From: Vespula vulgaris
Taxonomy: Eukaryota; Arthropoda; Insecta; Hymenoptera; Vespidae
Reading direction: 5' to 3'
NCBI RefSeq assembly: GCF_905475345.1
Contig: NC_066593.1
Location: forward strand, 7,875,274-7,939,273
Length of the DNA stretch: 64,000 nucleotides
Below the pieces are notes generated by a model. It saw only the letters and a list, made by a program, of their open reading frames with translations, had not been told where the DNA came from and did no database searches. The position numbers and the translations under genes are program-made. Positions 12,885 through 23,389 of the stretch are shown in pieces. Numbering within the stretch: position 1 is the stretch's first letter; the number at the start of each line of letters is the position of its first letter.

Positions 12885-13130
12885 CATACGTATCGCATTC
12901 TCCGTACAAAGTTGTTTAATGTTACATACTCGACATCAGCTTGATGAAAGTTCATGTCAGTTACGATATACCGGATAGTATTTCTGAATGGGACGAAGCG
13001 TTCGATCGACGTACATACTATCGACAGACTATTCATCCTTCCGCAAGGTATGAAGACCATACGATATCCGTGTTAATTTTCGAATATGCTTGTCCATTTC
13101 ATTCAATGATTCACTACATCCTGTGACAAG
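12885..13130. other. CNE-like block
   Basis: A short plus frame of 61 codons (12941-13126) and an overlapping minus frame are both open, which is usual for a G+C-enriched island rather than proof of coding. It is followed directly by 90 bp of (TA)n. Confidence 0.22.
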
Positions 13131-13173
13131 ATTAATTTGATATGTCTTATGTATATGTATACGTGCATGCGTG

Positions 13174-13273
<100 letters not shown>

Positions 13274-13654
13274 CTTAATTTTATGTTAGAATATGTAATA
13301 ATAATTTATATTATAATATAATATAAAAAATAACACATATATATATATGTATATATATATACTTATACTATATATTATATTATATATTACTAAGATAAAA
13401 TAGCTAAAAAAAAGTTAATATCTTATATCCGAAAATACATATACATTATCAATAATTAAAAATAAATAAATATATATATTATAAATAATTACAAATACAC
13501 ACGTAACTCTTGCATTTAATATAAAAATATCTTTCATTAAAATAACTGAATGCCCTAGTCATCCTATCTCCATTCTCCTCTTTTATAATTTATAGTAGAT
13601 CTTTGATATATTCAAGATTTAATCGCAAAAACTCAAACGAGCATAATCGATTAG

Positions 13655-13915
13655 ATGGAAATAACAGATAAAAATTTACAGAGAAAAAACGAACCCAGAT
13701 TCAAACTGATTATCCTTTCATACGAATACTTTAATTCCATAGCACACCGACGACCAGTTTTCAAAAGATACGAATACGCTTGCTACCTGGTCTCCAGAGA
13801 ATTGTATTTTCATAAAGAAGAGAATTTTGTACCTCTTGAAATAATACGAATATGTTTGGTCAGAATTCAAACGAAATTTTACTCTCTGATTAGATTATGT
13901 GTATATCAACGTTAG
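13655..13915 (+). CDS. Unrecognised 86-codon ATG-started ORF, doubtful
   Basis: One of the few ATG-started frames in the window that is neither low complexity nor microsatellite-derived. It begins MEITDKNLQRKNEPRF and ends in IRLCVYQR before TAG. There is no signal peptide, membrane segment or motif I know. Base composition equals the flanks, the start context (T at -3) is poor, and no promoter or splice site is evident. It may be a chance frame. Confidence 0.12.
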   Translation: MEITDKNLQRKNEPRFKLIILSYEYFNSIAHRRPVFKRYEYACYLVSRELYFHKEENFVPLEIIRICLVRIQTKFYSLIRLCVYQR

Positions 13916-13919
13916 TTAA

Positions 13920-14600
13920 GCTTTTCAACGTTTCGTATTTATCTTACTTATTGTATTCTTTTTTAGCAAATTATACGAGTAGATATGTATCTTTTTGACA
14001 AAATAAGACTTGTTTAATTTTATTCATTAATAATACCTTGAATGATAATACATTTTCAATCAGAAAAATATTCAAATATTTCTGAAAATGTAATTTTCTG
14101 TAATTTTAAATAAATATTAATTCATCGATTTTGATCATATTTACATAACGCAAATAAGATAATAAGATTTAATAAAATTTATACATATTTTTTTTAGTTA
14201 CAAAACATAAAAAAAAACTGTTTTAAATTCGTTAAAAATTCGTAACATTGGATTTGAAAAAAGAAAAGAAAAAAAGAAAAAAAGATTATAAAGTTATACA
14301 ATTTGGAAAAGTATCCAAAGATTCGTATAACTCAGTATATTAAATCGATTGAAGAAACGAACGAGGGTGAAACAAAAACAAATCGAATATATGGAATCTA
14401 TCTCCTCCTAAATTAAGAGAAAGTAGTAACAATAAACGAATAACATCTCCACTATCGATTTACATCTTTCGCAATTAAGATGTACATGAAGAAAAAAGAA
14501 ATGGAAGAAAAAAGCATCTTCGAAATTAACCGAATAAAATACGAGAATGTTTCTTATTACTAATAGAATATAAAATTAAAATGATATCTAAGATGATAAC
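13920..14600. other. AT-rich DNA, no gene seen
   Basis: Only AT-rich sequence with an A-rich patch at 14255-14285. Nothing supported. Confidence 0.5.
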
Positions 14601-14608
14601 TGACTCAC

Positions 14609-14690
14609 CCATACAATGTTCAGAAAAGATATTAATTTCTCGGAATAAAATCACTTACCTAAAACAGAAAAATAATCATACATTACATTT
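14609..14690 (-). other. Recursive-splice-like site with downstream 50-nt exon
   Basis: Read on the minus strand, a T-rich tract (ATTATTTTTCTGTTTTAG) ends at 14659 and is followed at once by GTAAGTGA. A 3' splice site therefore abuts a 5' splice site, matching the (Y)nNYAG|GTRAGT form of ratchet or recursive splice points in long insect introns. Fifty nucleotides on, after 14609, TGG|GTGAGT is a second strong donor. This is the arrangement of a recursive-splice exon: exon 14609-14658, 50 nt, not a multiple of three, with an early in-frame stop in its first frame. Splicing is inferred from sequence alone. Confidence 0.45.
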
Positions 14691-14699
14691 CGATCATTT

Positions 14700-15520
14700 C
14701 AATTAATTATTTAATAAAAATTAAAACAAAACGATAATATTTCCTTTTAACGATAATTATAAAAGATAGAGAACAAAGATTTGCACTAATGTGCTGTTGA
14801 ATAACGAGATACTTTACAGTACAATATATTTTAAATTAAAATGTTTATTTTAAAGAATAGAAGTAAAAAGAGAGAAAAAGGAAAGGAAGATGACCAACAG
14901 AAGAGCAACTTAAACGTGCTACGAAAACAACTAATTATAATCGTGATTCTTGTTCTTTGTTTTCCTTCTGCGTTATACATCTCTCTTTCTTTTTTTTTTC
15001 TTTTCTTCTCCTTTCCTGCCCTTTTTCTTTCTTACGCTTTCTTCCAACGAAAAATGTATTTTGTCGTCAATGTATTACTTTAATGAGAGGACATTTAATT
15101 ATAATAATTTTGTTAGCAAACATACCGGACAAAACGTGAAATGTTTTATTGTTTTTTCACGACAATATGTACATATACGTATATAAGAGAGGAGAGAGTT
15201 TGTAAAATATGTAGTGATGTTTTTATACCTTTCTCCATTTTCAACGTGATTAATTGAGAAGCTCTCTGTCTCTCTCTCTCTCTCTCTATCTATCTTTCTA
15301 TGCATTGCTCTCGTCTTCGTTATACATATGAAAATAAAATAATCGCGAGAGAAGAAATGAAATGACTATGTGGAAAGTATATGTTTGTAATATAATCGTT
15401 GAATTTGTGAAAGTTTCAATCGATTATTTTTCCTTCTTTCACTTTTAACGATTTCAACAAACAACGATACAAATATTGCTTTCTTAAAAATTGGTTAAAC
15501 TTTTACCCATAGAAATACCA

Positions 15521-15553
<33 letters not shown>

Positions 15554-15700
15554 GTTGTAGGTTTAGTATAAAAAAAAAAGAAAAAAAATAACATTTGAAG
15601 TATGAATCGATATTCGATTACTGTCAGACCAAACAGAACGTCCTGTCAAATATCTGAGAACCTTTCGTTGATACAAGCAGCACAGAATCGGTTATCTGTC
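14700..15700. other. Mostly AT-rich DNA with short CT runs, no gene seen
   Basis: A (CT/TTC)n patch at 14980-15030, CT at 15265-15300 and CT-TA at about 15521-15552. Open frames here arise from the T-rich patch (Phe/Leu/Ser strings). Confidence 0.5.
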
Positions 15701-15711
15701 ACATCTGGCAA

Positions 15712-15715
<4 letters not shown>

Positions 15716-15773
<58 letters not shown>
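15716..15773. repeat. (TA)n microsatellite
   Basis: Almost 30 pure TA units immediately 3' of a non-repetitive 100 bp patch. Confidence 0.95.
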
Positions 15774-15775
<2 letters not shown>

Positions 15776-16227
15776 AAATGTAGAAATTTTTAATTAGCTG
15801 TTCTTTCGGACGTAATCATTTGACACTATAAGTTTAATTAAAAATAATGAAAAGGACAATTTGTAAAAGAAATAAAAAGAATGAAATATCATCGAACAAA
15901 GACACGACGAATAAGCAAGTCGACAAACAAAGATAATACATGCACGCTGTTTCAATATCTCATAAATAATAATAAGCTGTAAAAATATAAAGTCAAAATC
16001 GATATACGTAGACATTTATTTTTCTCCATATGCATTATGATCGATATTACACCTATAATAAATAATGTATTTATTATTCCATCATTTTTACATATGATGA
16101 TAAGTCAAATATAGTAGTCGTACAACGTGTAGTAACAACATAGAGAGATTTGACATACAAATTACTAGAATGTTATTCTTTTGATATTTGTCAAACAAAT
16201 AAAAAACAAAACAAAAAAGAAAAGAAA

Positions 16228-16243
16228 AAAGATCGAGAAAGAG

Positions 16244-16320
<77 letters not shown>
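16228..16320. repeat. Long (GA)n microsatellite
   Basis: Interrupted then pure GA from 16251 to 16319. A purine-only strand able to form triplex (H-DNA) structures. Confidence 0.95.
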
Positions 16321-16321
<1 letters not shown>

Positions 16322-16399
16322 AAAGAAAAAAGAAAGAACAAGCAAAAGTGAATGGAAAGTTTATATAAAAAAATAAAAATATAAAAAAGAAAGAAAAAA

Positions 16400-16699
16400 A
16401 AAAGAAATGGACTACGGGAGAAATCGAACGCGGGGTGCGTTTATATCGCAGCAGAGCGTGACCCTTTCCGGTAGGAAAAATCGCGATGGCTTTGCTCTTG
16501 CGGAAGATTGTTGAAATTTCTGGATGAAACGCGTCGTTTATACGGCCGCGGCAATCGGTGGGCACATAATGCAGGAGAGATTCACGGTTCGTCGCTTTAA
16601 AAACGAGGTGAAGGGTGCCGTTTGTGAAATCGGCTGTGGAAAGACAAATCCGCTGTAGAGGTTATTGATTCGACTCCCCCTTCCATCCACCTTCCTCCC

Positions 16700-16700
<1 letters not shown>
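16400..16700. other. G+C-enriched CNE-like block
   Basis: About 300 bp of non-repetitive sequence with many CpGs (CGCGGGGTGCG, GGCCGCGGC) between a GA tract and a CT tract. A minus frame covers part of it but continues into the microsatellite. No splice signals or recognised protein. Candidate conserved or promoter-like element. Confidence 0.3.

Positions 16701-16701
<1 letters not shown>

Positions 16702-16737
<36 letters not shown>
16702..16737. repeat. (CT)n microsatellite
   Basis: Pure CT for 36 bp. Confidence 0.95.
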
Positions 16738-16740
<3 letters not shown>

Positions 16741-16867
16741 TGCAATTCAACTCCCTCTCCTGTTCCACGTGAACCATTCTCCCTATACTCCGCAATCGTC
16801 GCCGTAGCGTTCTACGTATGACTGCAGTGCCGTCAAATTTTCTAACCATTCTCTTTCTTTTCTTATC

Positions 16868-16870
<3 letters not shown>

Positions 16871-16911
<41 letters not shown>

Positions 16912-16945
16912 CGCTCTCTCTCCCTCTCTCTGTCTTTTCCTCTTC
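16871..16945. repeat. (CT)n tract forming a strong pyrimidine run
   Basis: Pure CT at 16871-16908 and interrupted CT to 16945. It ends in CCCTCGCAG, so the repeat could serve as the pyrimidine tract of a splice acceptor. Confidence 0.9.
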
Positions 16946-16959
16946 GTATTCCCTCGCAG

Positions 16960-16974
16960 ATCCACTTTACTCTC
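16960..16974 (+). other. Possible 15-nt microexon (weak)
   Basis: CCCTCGCAG at 16951-16959 gives an acceptor with a very long pyrimidine tract, and GTAAGT follows at 16975-16980. The 15 nt between them keep frame (five codons). The pyrimidine tract is a microsatellite, so the match may be coincidental. Confidence 0.15.
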
Positions 16975-17229
16975 GTAAGTTCAAACGGAACGAACGAAAA
17001 CGCAGCCCTTTTATCCCACTTCCTCACCCCAATTTCAAAATACTAAGATCTACCAACGGGCAAACTTTTCGGACGAACTTTCGAAAGGATGCTGCTCTTT
17101 CGACGAGTCGAAATCGAACAGAAACTTACTTCGTTCGAAACTGAATCGTTATAGTCGTCGATAACAATGGACAAACACACGTCGTAGTATACCAACCGAC
17201 GATCCTACGATTTCCTTCAAATTTATTTA

Positions 17230-17335
17230 TGAAATAAATATTTAAGAGGAAAGGAAGAAAGTAAAAAAAAAGATAAAGAAAGACAAGGAAAGAAGGAAAA
17301 AAAAGAAAAGAATAAAGAAAGAAAGAAAGAAGGAA
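17230..17335. repeat. Purine-rich (GAAA)n tract
   Basis: Mixed A/G run with GAAA periodicity. Low complexity. Confidence 0.8.
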
Positions 17336-17508
17336 ACAGCAGTTACATCAAAATAGAAATGATATAGTTCTAGCATTAGAAGTTGGATCGAAATAATGCA
17401 CTTTGTGAAGAACCTTGGCACAAAGAAAGAGTCTACGATCATCCAACAGGATTTCCCGCCTTTTTCTCTCCTTTTCCGAACCGTCGCGTACACTTCCTTC
17501 AGGGTGTT

Positions 17509-17562
17509 CTCTCTCTCTCTCTCTCTCTCTACCTACCTACCTATCTATCTATCTCTATCTCT
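17509..17562. repeat. (CT)n(CTAC)n(CTAT)n compound repeat
   Basis: CT run passing into CTAC then CTAT units. Confidence 0.93.
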
Positions 17563-17687
17563 TTCATTCTCAACGCTTGCTCTTCATCCTCTTATCTTTG
17601 GAGTAGTACCAACTTTTAACTAGCGCAAAACAAAGGAGCTTTGGCACGTACTTGCGGAACTATCTACCACTCTCCCAGTTTCTCTTC

Positions 17688-17690
<3 letters not shown>

Positions 17691-17734
<44 letters not shown>

Positions 17735-17738
17735 CTCT
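17691..17738. repeat. (CT)n microsatellite
   Basis: More than 20 CT units with one interruption. Confidence 0.95.
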
Positions 17739-17935
17739 GTCTCTTCTTTCTTTCTGTAGCTAACTCTCACCCTTTGGCGCTGCATATTTCACGACTTCTT
17801 CGGAAGAAGGAAACTTGTAGCTGATCACAAGATCTACCTCCTCCCTTCTGCCTTGTGAGAATTAATGGTCTCGATACTCGTGGGTGCTCGACGAAAACGT
17901 CGAAATAAGATGAAGAGGTCGCGACTTTGCTTTCT

Positions 17936-18270
17936 ACCCTTCTCCTTCGCTTCCTCCTCTTCGTCTTACTCTTTCTCCTTCTCCTTTTTCTTTATTCTTA
18001 TCCTCCTCCTTATTTTCCTCCTTTTTCTTCTTCTTTCTTTCTTTCTTTCTTTCTTTCTTCGCCTTCCTTTTCTTTACTACTTCCTTCTTCTCTTTCTTCT
18101 TCTTCTTCTTCTTTTTTTTTCTTCTTCTTCTTTTTCTTCTTCTTCTTCTTCTTTCTTTCTTTCTTCCTTCGCCTCCCTTTTCTTTACTACTTCCTTCTCG
18201 TTATTCTCTTTCTTTCTTCTTCTTCTTCTTCTTCTTCTTCTTCTTCTTCTTCTTCTTCTTCTTCTTCTTC
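17936..18270. repeat. 335 bp polypyrimidine tract, (CTT)n-rich
   Basis: The plus strand is almost wholly C and T, dominated by CTT and CTTT units with clean CTT at 18218-18270. Frames of up to 219 (plus) and 70 (minus) codons across it are pure Ser/Leu/Phe or Arg/Lys/Glu strings and are artefacts. The strand asymmetry favours triplex structures. Confidence 0.93.
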
Positions 18271-18867
18271 GGCTTTTACTTCGATGCACTTGGATTTATC
18301 GTCTTACGGCTTCACGAAACGCTGACCCGTTTAACGTCCCATCGAAGAATATCCCTACGATTTATTGCCTTCTCGTAAGTCCCATTCTTTTATTGATTTT
18401 TTATTTTCTTTTATTTTATTTTAGTTTAGTTTATTTCATTTCATTTCATTTCATTTCATTTTATTCCATTTCTTCGCTAGTCCGTCAAAGTGTATTCTTC
18501 ATTCGTCAACCTTTCGATCGTTAATGTACTTGTTAAAAAAAAAAAAAAATTAACGAAAATCGAAATAATATTCTTATTTCGGTATTCATTCTTTTAAAAG
18601 GAGATCGAAATAATGAATTTTTCAATCGCAACGATATGTATTGCAAGATAAATCTAATAAACTTTTGCGATATCGATCGTTTTCGTATTATCGATGAAAA
18701 AATATGTTAAAAAATGTGAACGAAAATACAAAGATTCTTATATATATTTTTTAAATCCAAATCTATTATCTAATATTATTATTCCTTCTCATTATCAATC
18801 CTTTTTTGAGAACGTCCTCTCTCATCTCTATGATTAGATATCTCCATTTCTTTGAACGTACATCTAT

Positions 18868-19020
18868 GTAATATATGCATTCACGAGTTTTACAGTTTAA
18901 GTACTATGGCAGGTAGATGCCATTTTAGCTGGAGGCTTTGCAGCTAAAACCATTTTTATTAGCATTTTCCGAGCTCTCACGTCAAATTGCGACTTTTAGC
19001 TTTTTATGAATTTCGTTTGT
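18868..19020. other. CNE-like block with overlapping hairpins
   Basis: Contains ATGGCA/TGCCAT (18906-18911, 18918-18923; 6 nt loop) and TTTTAGCTG/CAGCTAAAA (18923-18931, 18941-18949; 9 nt loop). The arms are perfect and the sequence is non-repetitive. It may be a small structured RNA or a protein-binding palindrome cluster. Confidence 0.35.
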
Positions 19021-19472
19021 AGTTGTCTAAAGGAACAAAACAAGAAAAAAAAAAAGTTAGAAAAATGTTTTAGTCGACAAATGCGACTTTTATACGCAAT
19101 ATTAATCTCCAAATGGTATAGTCATAATATAAACAAGAGTATACGAACAAAGTTATTACGAAGATAATTAATAAAAATACATTTTTTTCATTGATAATCC
19201 TTATTAACGGTAGGAAAGTAGCTCGATAAATAATTCGAATTAACAAATAGTTCGTATTAAAGGAACTACGTCGAACTAAGTTCTTTTATAAAAGTTAAAT
19301 CAGGTAATATGAAACTTGAAGGAGAAGATTTTCAATGAAAATAACAATCTAACAAGTAATGTATAAAAAAAAAAAAAATAGGAAAATAAGAAAAAAATAA
19401 AAAAGAATAGAGCAATATCGAGGGAAACGAGGATATTTTTGTTTCCTTTCATTTGTTCTCCATCTCTGATAG

Positions 19473-19526
19473 GTCGTATCCATTACGGTTGGTCGATTCG
19501 TGGCTCACGTCCTACGACTACTATTG
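19473..19526 (+). other. Candidate 54-nt internal exon
   Basis: A nearly 40-nt pyrimidine-rich tract (from about 19434) ends in CTCTGATAG at 19472 with no intervening AG. The 54 nt that follow are open in all three frames (18 codons) and end at TTG|GTAAGTA (19527-19533), a near-consensus donor. Size, phase and flanking signals fit a small cassette exon in a long intron. The peptide is too short to identify in any frame. Confidence 0.35.
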
Positions 19527-19952
19527 GTAAGTAGTTCGAGCTATAAAACAGCATTCTAATGTAAGACCGGAAAAGATATATAAGTAAAAACATTGCCTTC
19601 TCGTTTTACAATTGGTCCGTGACTACTTTGAATATTTTTTACCTCCACGAGCTCGTGATTATTTTCTTCGTTTCTCTTTTTCGCTTTTCTTTTTTCTTAT
19701 TTCTTTTTTCTTTTCCTTCCTCCTTCATTCGAATCGATAAAGTAAGTGAGAGTATCTCGTAGAGAGTTATATGAATCATAAATTATGTTGAATATTCGTG
19801 GTATATTATATGCTTTCATGCTTATTTCGTTCAGTAAAGTTATACTTACTTTTGGTATAGTATTTCTTGACTAAGTTAAAATCAATCGAGTATATATATA
19901 TGCGTATATACGTATGTACTACTTTATTCTATATATACATACATATATATAT

Positions 19953-19997
<45 letters not shown>

Positions 19998-20022
19998 CAA
20001 ATATTATACACACACATTATAT

Positions 20023-20070
<48 letters not shown>
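19953..20070. repeat. Two (TA)n runs with AC-rich spacer
   Basis: TA at about 19961-19990 and 20033-20068, separated by ACACATACA-type sequence. Confidence 0.93.
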
Positions 20071-20072
<2 letters not shown>

Positions 20073-20617
20073 ACGTATATTACTATAGTATCAAAAATGT
20101 AAGAAAAGAAAATCTAATGCACTCTTTTTCAAACGTAAGAAAAAGAGAAAGAACACATTCGAGCAGAAAGTAGGACAGTATAATATTTTGTCGAAAATAA
20201 TAAGGACGAGATCGTAGAAATTTATTTATCGTGATAATATTATGAATTTACGATGATAGAAATTTCTCTTCTCTATTCAGGAAGAGTTCGAGGACGAGGA
20301 ACGTGAGAATAGAGTTTCTACGAACGAAGTGTTTCAAGTGTTTTTCGAAAGTCGAAAGAAATCACGTACATCACGAAGGACGCATGGATTATATTTAACA
20401 TTAATTCTCAGAAACCATAGGAAAGTTATAATCGATTCGTTCATTCGTACGACCAATAGAATAAGTTATGTTGTCAAAGAGAGTATTCTGTTCAGACAAT
20501 GAGTATTCACGATTAATATTTCACTGTATTTCGCGAACCTCGAAAGTACAAAGTACGAGATTATTAAGTCTGTCTGCTCTTCAATCGAAATGAATCTCGA
20601 ACAGATGGTCATCGAAT

Positions 20618-20670
20618 GTCGATCGATCGATCGAACGAACGAACGAACGAACGAACGAACGAACGAACGA
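20618..20670. repeat. (GATC)n(GAAC)n tetranucleotide repeat
   Basis: Three GATC units run into about nine GAAC units. The plus frame reads Thr-Asn-Glu-Arg repeats, an artefact. Confidence 0.93.
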
Positions 20671-20724
20671 TATTCGACTCTACTCGAACGTTTTTTACCT
20701 AGTTTTATTGTTGTCTGTGTTTAC

Positions 20725-20776
20725 CTGGACCATGTCAACGCCAGACTACAAGATAAATATATCGATGACGTTAGTA
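20725..20776 (-). other. Candidate 21-nt microexon with TACTAAC branch point
   Basis: On the minus strand the order is TACTAAC (20776-20770), a 24 nt T-rich stretch ending ATCTTGTAG, 21 nt of exon (20745 down to 20725), then CAG|GTAAAC. The branch adenosine lies 26 nt before the exon, within the usual range. The 21 nt are a multiple of three and read SGVDMVQ in one frame. The branch point is perfect; the donor lacks G at +5. Hypothesis only. Confidence 0.32.
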
Positions 20777-21576
20777 AAAGAAGCTAATTACTTTTATACA
20801 AATAAACACAAATAATTAGATAAAATGTATCGTTGTAATTTTTTGTCTTTCTCTCTCTCTCTTTGTTTTTCTTTTTTCTATAAAATATACTGAACGAGCG
20901 TAGAAAGTTAATGGTATTCACGTTGGTAGATGGTTTTCAACTTGAAACATCATTTGATATTTAATAATATCTGTCTTAAACTTTTACTGTAAGCTCTTTG
21001 TAAAATACAGTTTCGCAGGTCACGGCTTAAGTGTGACAGGATTTAGTACGTTACCGATAGTAAAGGTAAAATATTACCAAGATAAAGACAATGGTATGCT
21101 CGTTTATAATAGAGAATTGCAAATGATATAAGGATAAATTGATAGTAACTTATATATCAGAATAATTATATTAAATGACATATTGTCTACAATACTTGGT
21201 ACCTATTCGTGAAGCTGACCGTAAAATTACGTCATTGATTAATAATAAATATTTGTAATAAAGTCATCGAATTCAAAAATTAATTGCTCTTAGAAGCAAT
21301 TATTAAATAATGAACATACATTATTGAATACCAGAAGATCGTATCGATCGATTTAAATGTTAAATCATAAATACTTTAATGTACAAAAAAAAAAAAAGAA
21401 AAGGAATGTAAATAGCATGCGTTATCTAGGATTAAATAGATATTTAAGTTGATCGCAAATAAACGAAGAATCATAATAATCCTACGTAATAATCTACGTA
21501 ATAAACGATTTCATGATAAAACTATTAATTCTATACATAAAATCGTTCGAAATGAATTTATGTCCCATTATCTACG

Positions 21577-21604
21577 AGAGAGAAAGAGACGGACAGAGAG
21601 GGAC

Positions 21605-21645
<41 letters not shown>

Positions 21646-21646
21646 T
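21577..21646. repeat. Interrupted (GA)n tract
   Basis: GA with GGAC and GAAA interruptions. Confidence 0.92.
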
Positions 21647-21884
21647 GTATTAATTAAAATTTTAATAAAGTTATCGGTAAATGGAAAGAAATCTATAACC
21701 TAAATTCAATCTTTTATAACTCATCCTTCCGTGTCTGGTCTCGTTCGTCAACTCGGATGGATTCAAGAGGAAAGATGATAAAAATATTAGAGACGAAAGA
21801 AAGGAATGAAAAAAGGAAATAATAAAAGATAAAAAAAAAGAGAAGGAAAGAAAAAAGATATTTTTATCTATACGTTGAAATCGT

Positions 21885-22150
21885 TATAATGATTCGCCGG
21901 TCCGTATATTTACCGGTTATCGGGAATACTTTATAGCGCTGGATGTTCCGCTTATAAAGTTCATTAATCCCATTTCAATGAAAGTTTCGAACAATGGCCG
22001 TGGGAAACGTCGTCTGTCCTTTCTCAAGCTTTCCTTCTTCCACTACTTCTTCATCGATCGATTTTAGCAAGTTCCACTTTTCTCTACATACCCTCATAAG
22101 TCATTGTCAGTCATTCTATCTGTTCTTCTGTTCTGTTCGTTAACCATACA
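21885..22150. other. CNE-like block
   Basis: Non-repetitive mixed-GC DNA (CGCCGGTCCG, ATAGCGCTGG, TTCATTAATCCC) in AT-rich surroundings. No frame or splice signal of note. Candidate regulatory element. Confidence 0.28.
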
Positions 22151-22411
22151 CTCGAAATTAACGAACGTGATATTAGAAATTTCAAACGACACAGTCATTG
22201 CGGAGAACAATGCGATATAATTCTTTTTCTTTTTCTCTTTCTTCGTTCTTTTTTGAAGAAAAAAAAAAAACATCTTTTTCGAAACAAATGTATTATCAAG
22301 ATCTGACGTATAATAAATTTTATTCTAATTTATACAGTGCATATTAATCGACCGAAATACCCTTTTCTTTATTGATAATTAATTATTCGTACTTGTTCAA
22401 GTAATAACATG

Positions 22412-22520
22412 TAATGATGATGATGCTAACGATAATAATAATAATAGTAATAATAATAATAATAATATATTAATATTAACAACAACAACTACAACAATTA
22501 TAATAATAATAATTATAACA
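22412..22520. repeat. (ATG)n/(AAT)n trinucleotide tract
   Basis: ATG units pass into imperfect AAT units (best at 22435-22468) and ACA units. Confidence 0.85.
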
Positions 22521-22559
22521 ATATCTCTAACAAAGAATATAATGTTCAATATTAATTAT

Positions 22560-22770
22560 TAATACGTCGAAAGCAGATACCATTTGTTACATTTATCCCA
22601 ACGGAATAGAATATTCTACAAAGCTTAGGAAATGAAAGGACCTGTATATATGCAGCTTTATTTGCACGCGTCCAAGGCGGTCGTTTCATAAGCGCACTCT
22701 ACAAGTGACTCATTTAAACAATATTAACATCAGCATGTTTCATATTGTCGGATTATAATTTGTACAATGT
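22560..22770. other. CNE-like block with caudal/Hox-type TTTAT words
   Basis: GCAGCTTTATTTGCACGCG at about 22651-22670 and CTCATTTAAACAATATTAA give an enhancer-like mix of homeodomain and forkhead-type cores. Non-coding by frame inspection. Confidence 0.28.
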
Positions 22771-23096
22771 TAATATCGACAACATTTTAATAGACGGTAA
22801 ATTATATTCTAATAGATATGATAATGAATGTATAAAAAATTATCGAATTAAAAACTATACGCGCACGCATATGAACAAATAAAATGACACTTTAATAACA
22901 GCTTTGTTTTTCTCGATAATATAAAGTAATAAACTTTGTATAGGAATATTGTTGAAATTTAAAGCAATAACTGTTGCACGATAATTATAAAACTTAGAGA
23001 CAATCGTGCGTAAAATTTTATTTACATTCGAAAATCATTCTTTTCGCTGTGACATTAAATGAACAAGAAAATAATTGTAACAAAAGATTGTTTTAT

Positions 23097-23250
23097 TCGA
23101 TCTAGCTTAAAGACTCAATTTCATTTCTCAATTTTATTTCTTGTTATAATTCGAGCTTATTTTCTTTATTTTAAAGCGATATGTAATCAATATATTCCTA
23201 TATTGAAACATTTAAGGGTTTGTGTTTGAATTAAAAAATATTATTAAAAG
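23097..23250 (+). repeat. Dispersed direct repeat, copy 1
   Basis: Shares GCTTAAAGA, TTCTTTATTTTAAAGCGATA, TATATTCCTATATTGAAA and AATTAAAAAATATTA, in order, with a second copy about 1 kb downstream. Not a known element to me. Confidence 0.75.
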
Positions 23251-23389
23251 ATATTAATAAAATTCATTAATAATTATATTAAGTGGAATAATCTATTAAG
23301 TCGTTCGAAAAGAAGAAGAAGAAGAAGAAGAAAAAAAAAACGAAAACGAGTTTAAAAAATTAGTAAAAGCTGTAATAAATTTATTTTAT

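Noticed and set aside
17120..17215. Minus-strand 75-nt open exon (GAA|GTAAGT donor)
   Set aside because: Acceptor ATCGTAG has no adjacent pyrimidine tract; the T-rich DNA is about 50 nt too far upstream. Left unclaimed although the 75 nt are open.
17865..18524. 219-codon plus-strand ORF, the longest in the window
   Set aside because: Almost all Ser/Leu/Phe from a CT/CTT tract; no unique segment long enough to be a domain.
19540..19580. TATAAAA at 19542
   Set aside because: No initiator downstream at the right distance; it falls just after the donor of the 54-nt exon candidate.
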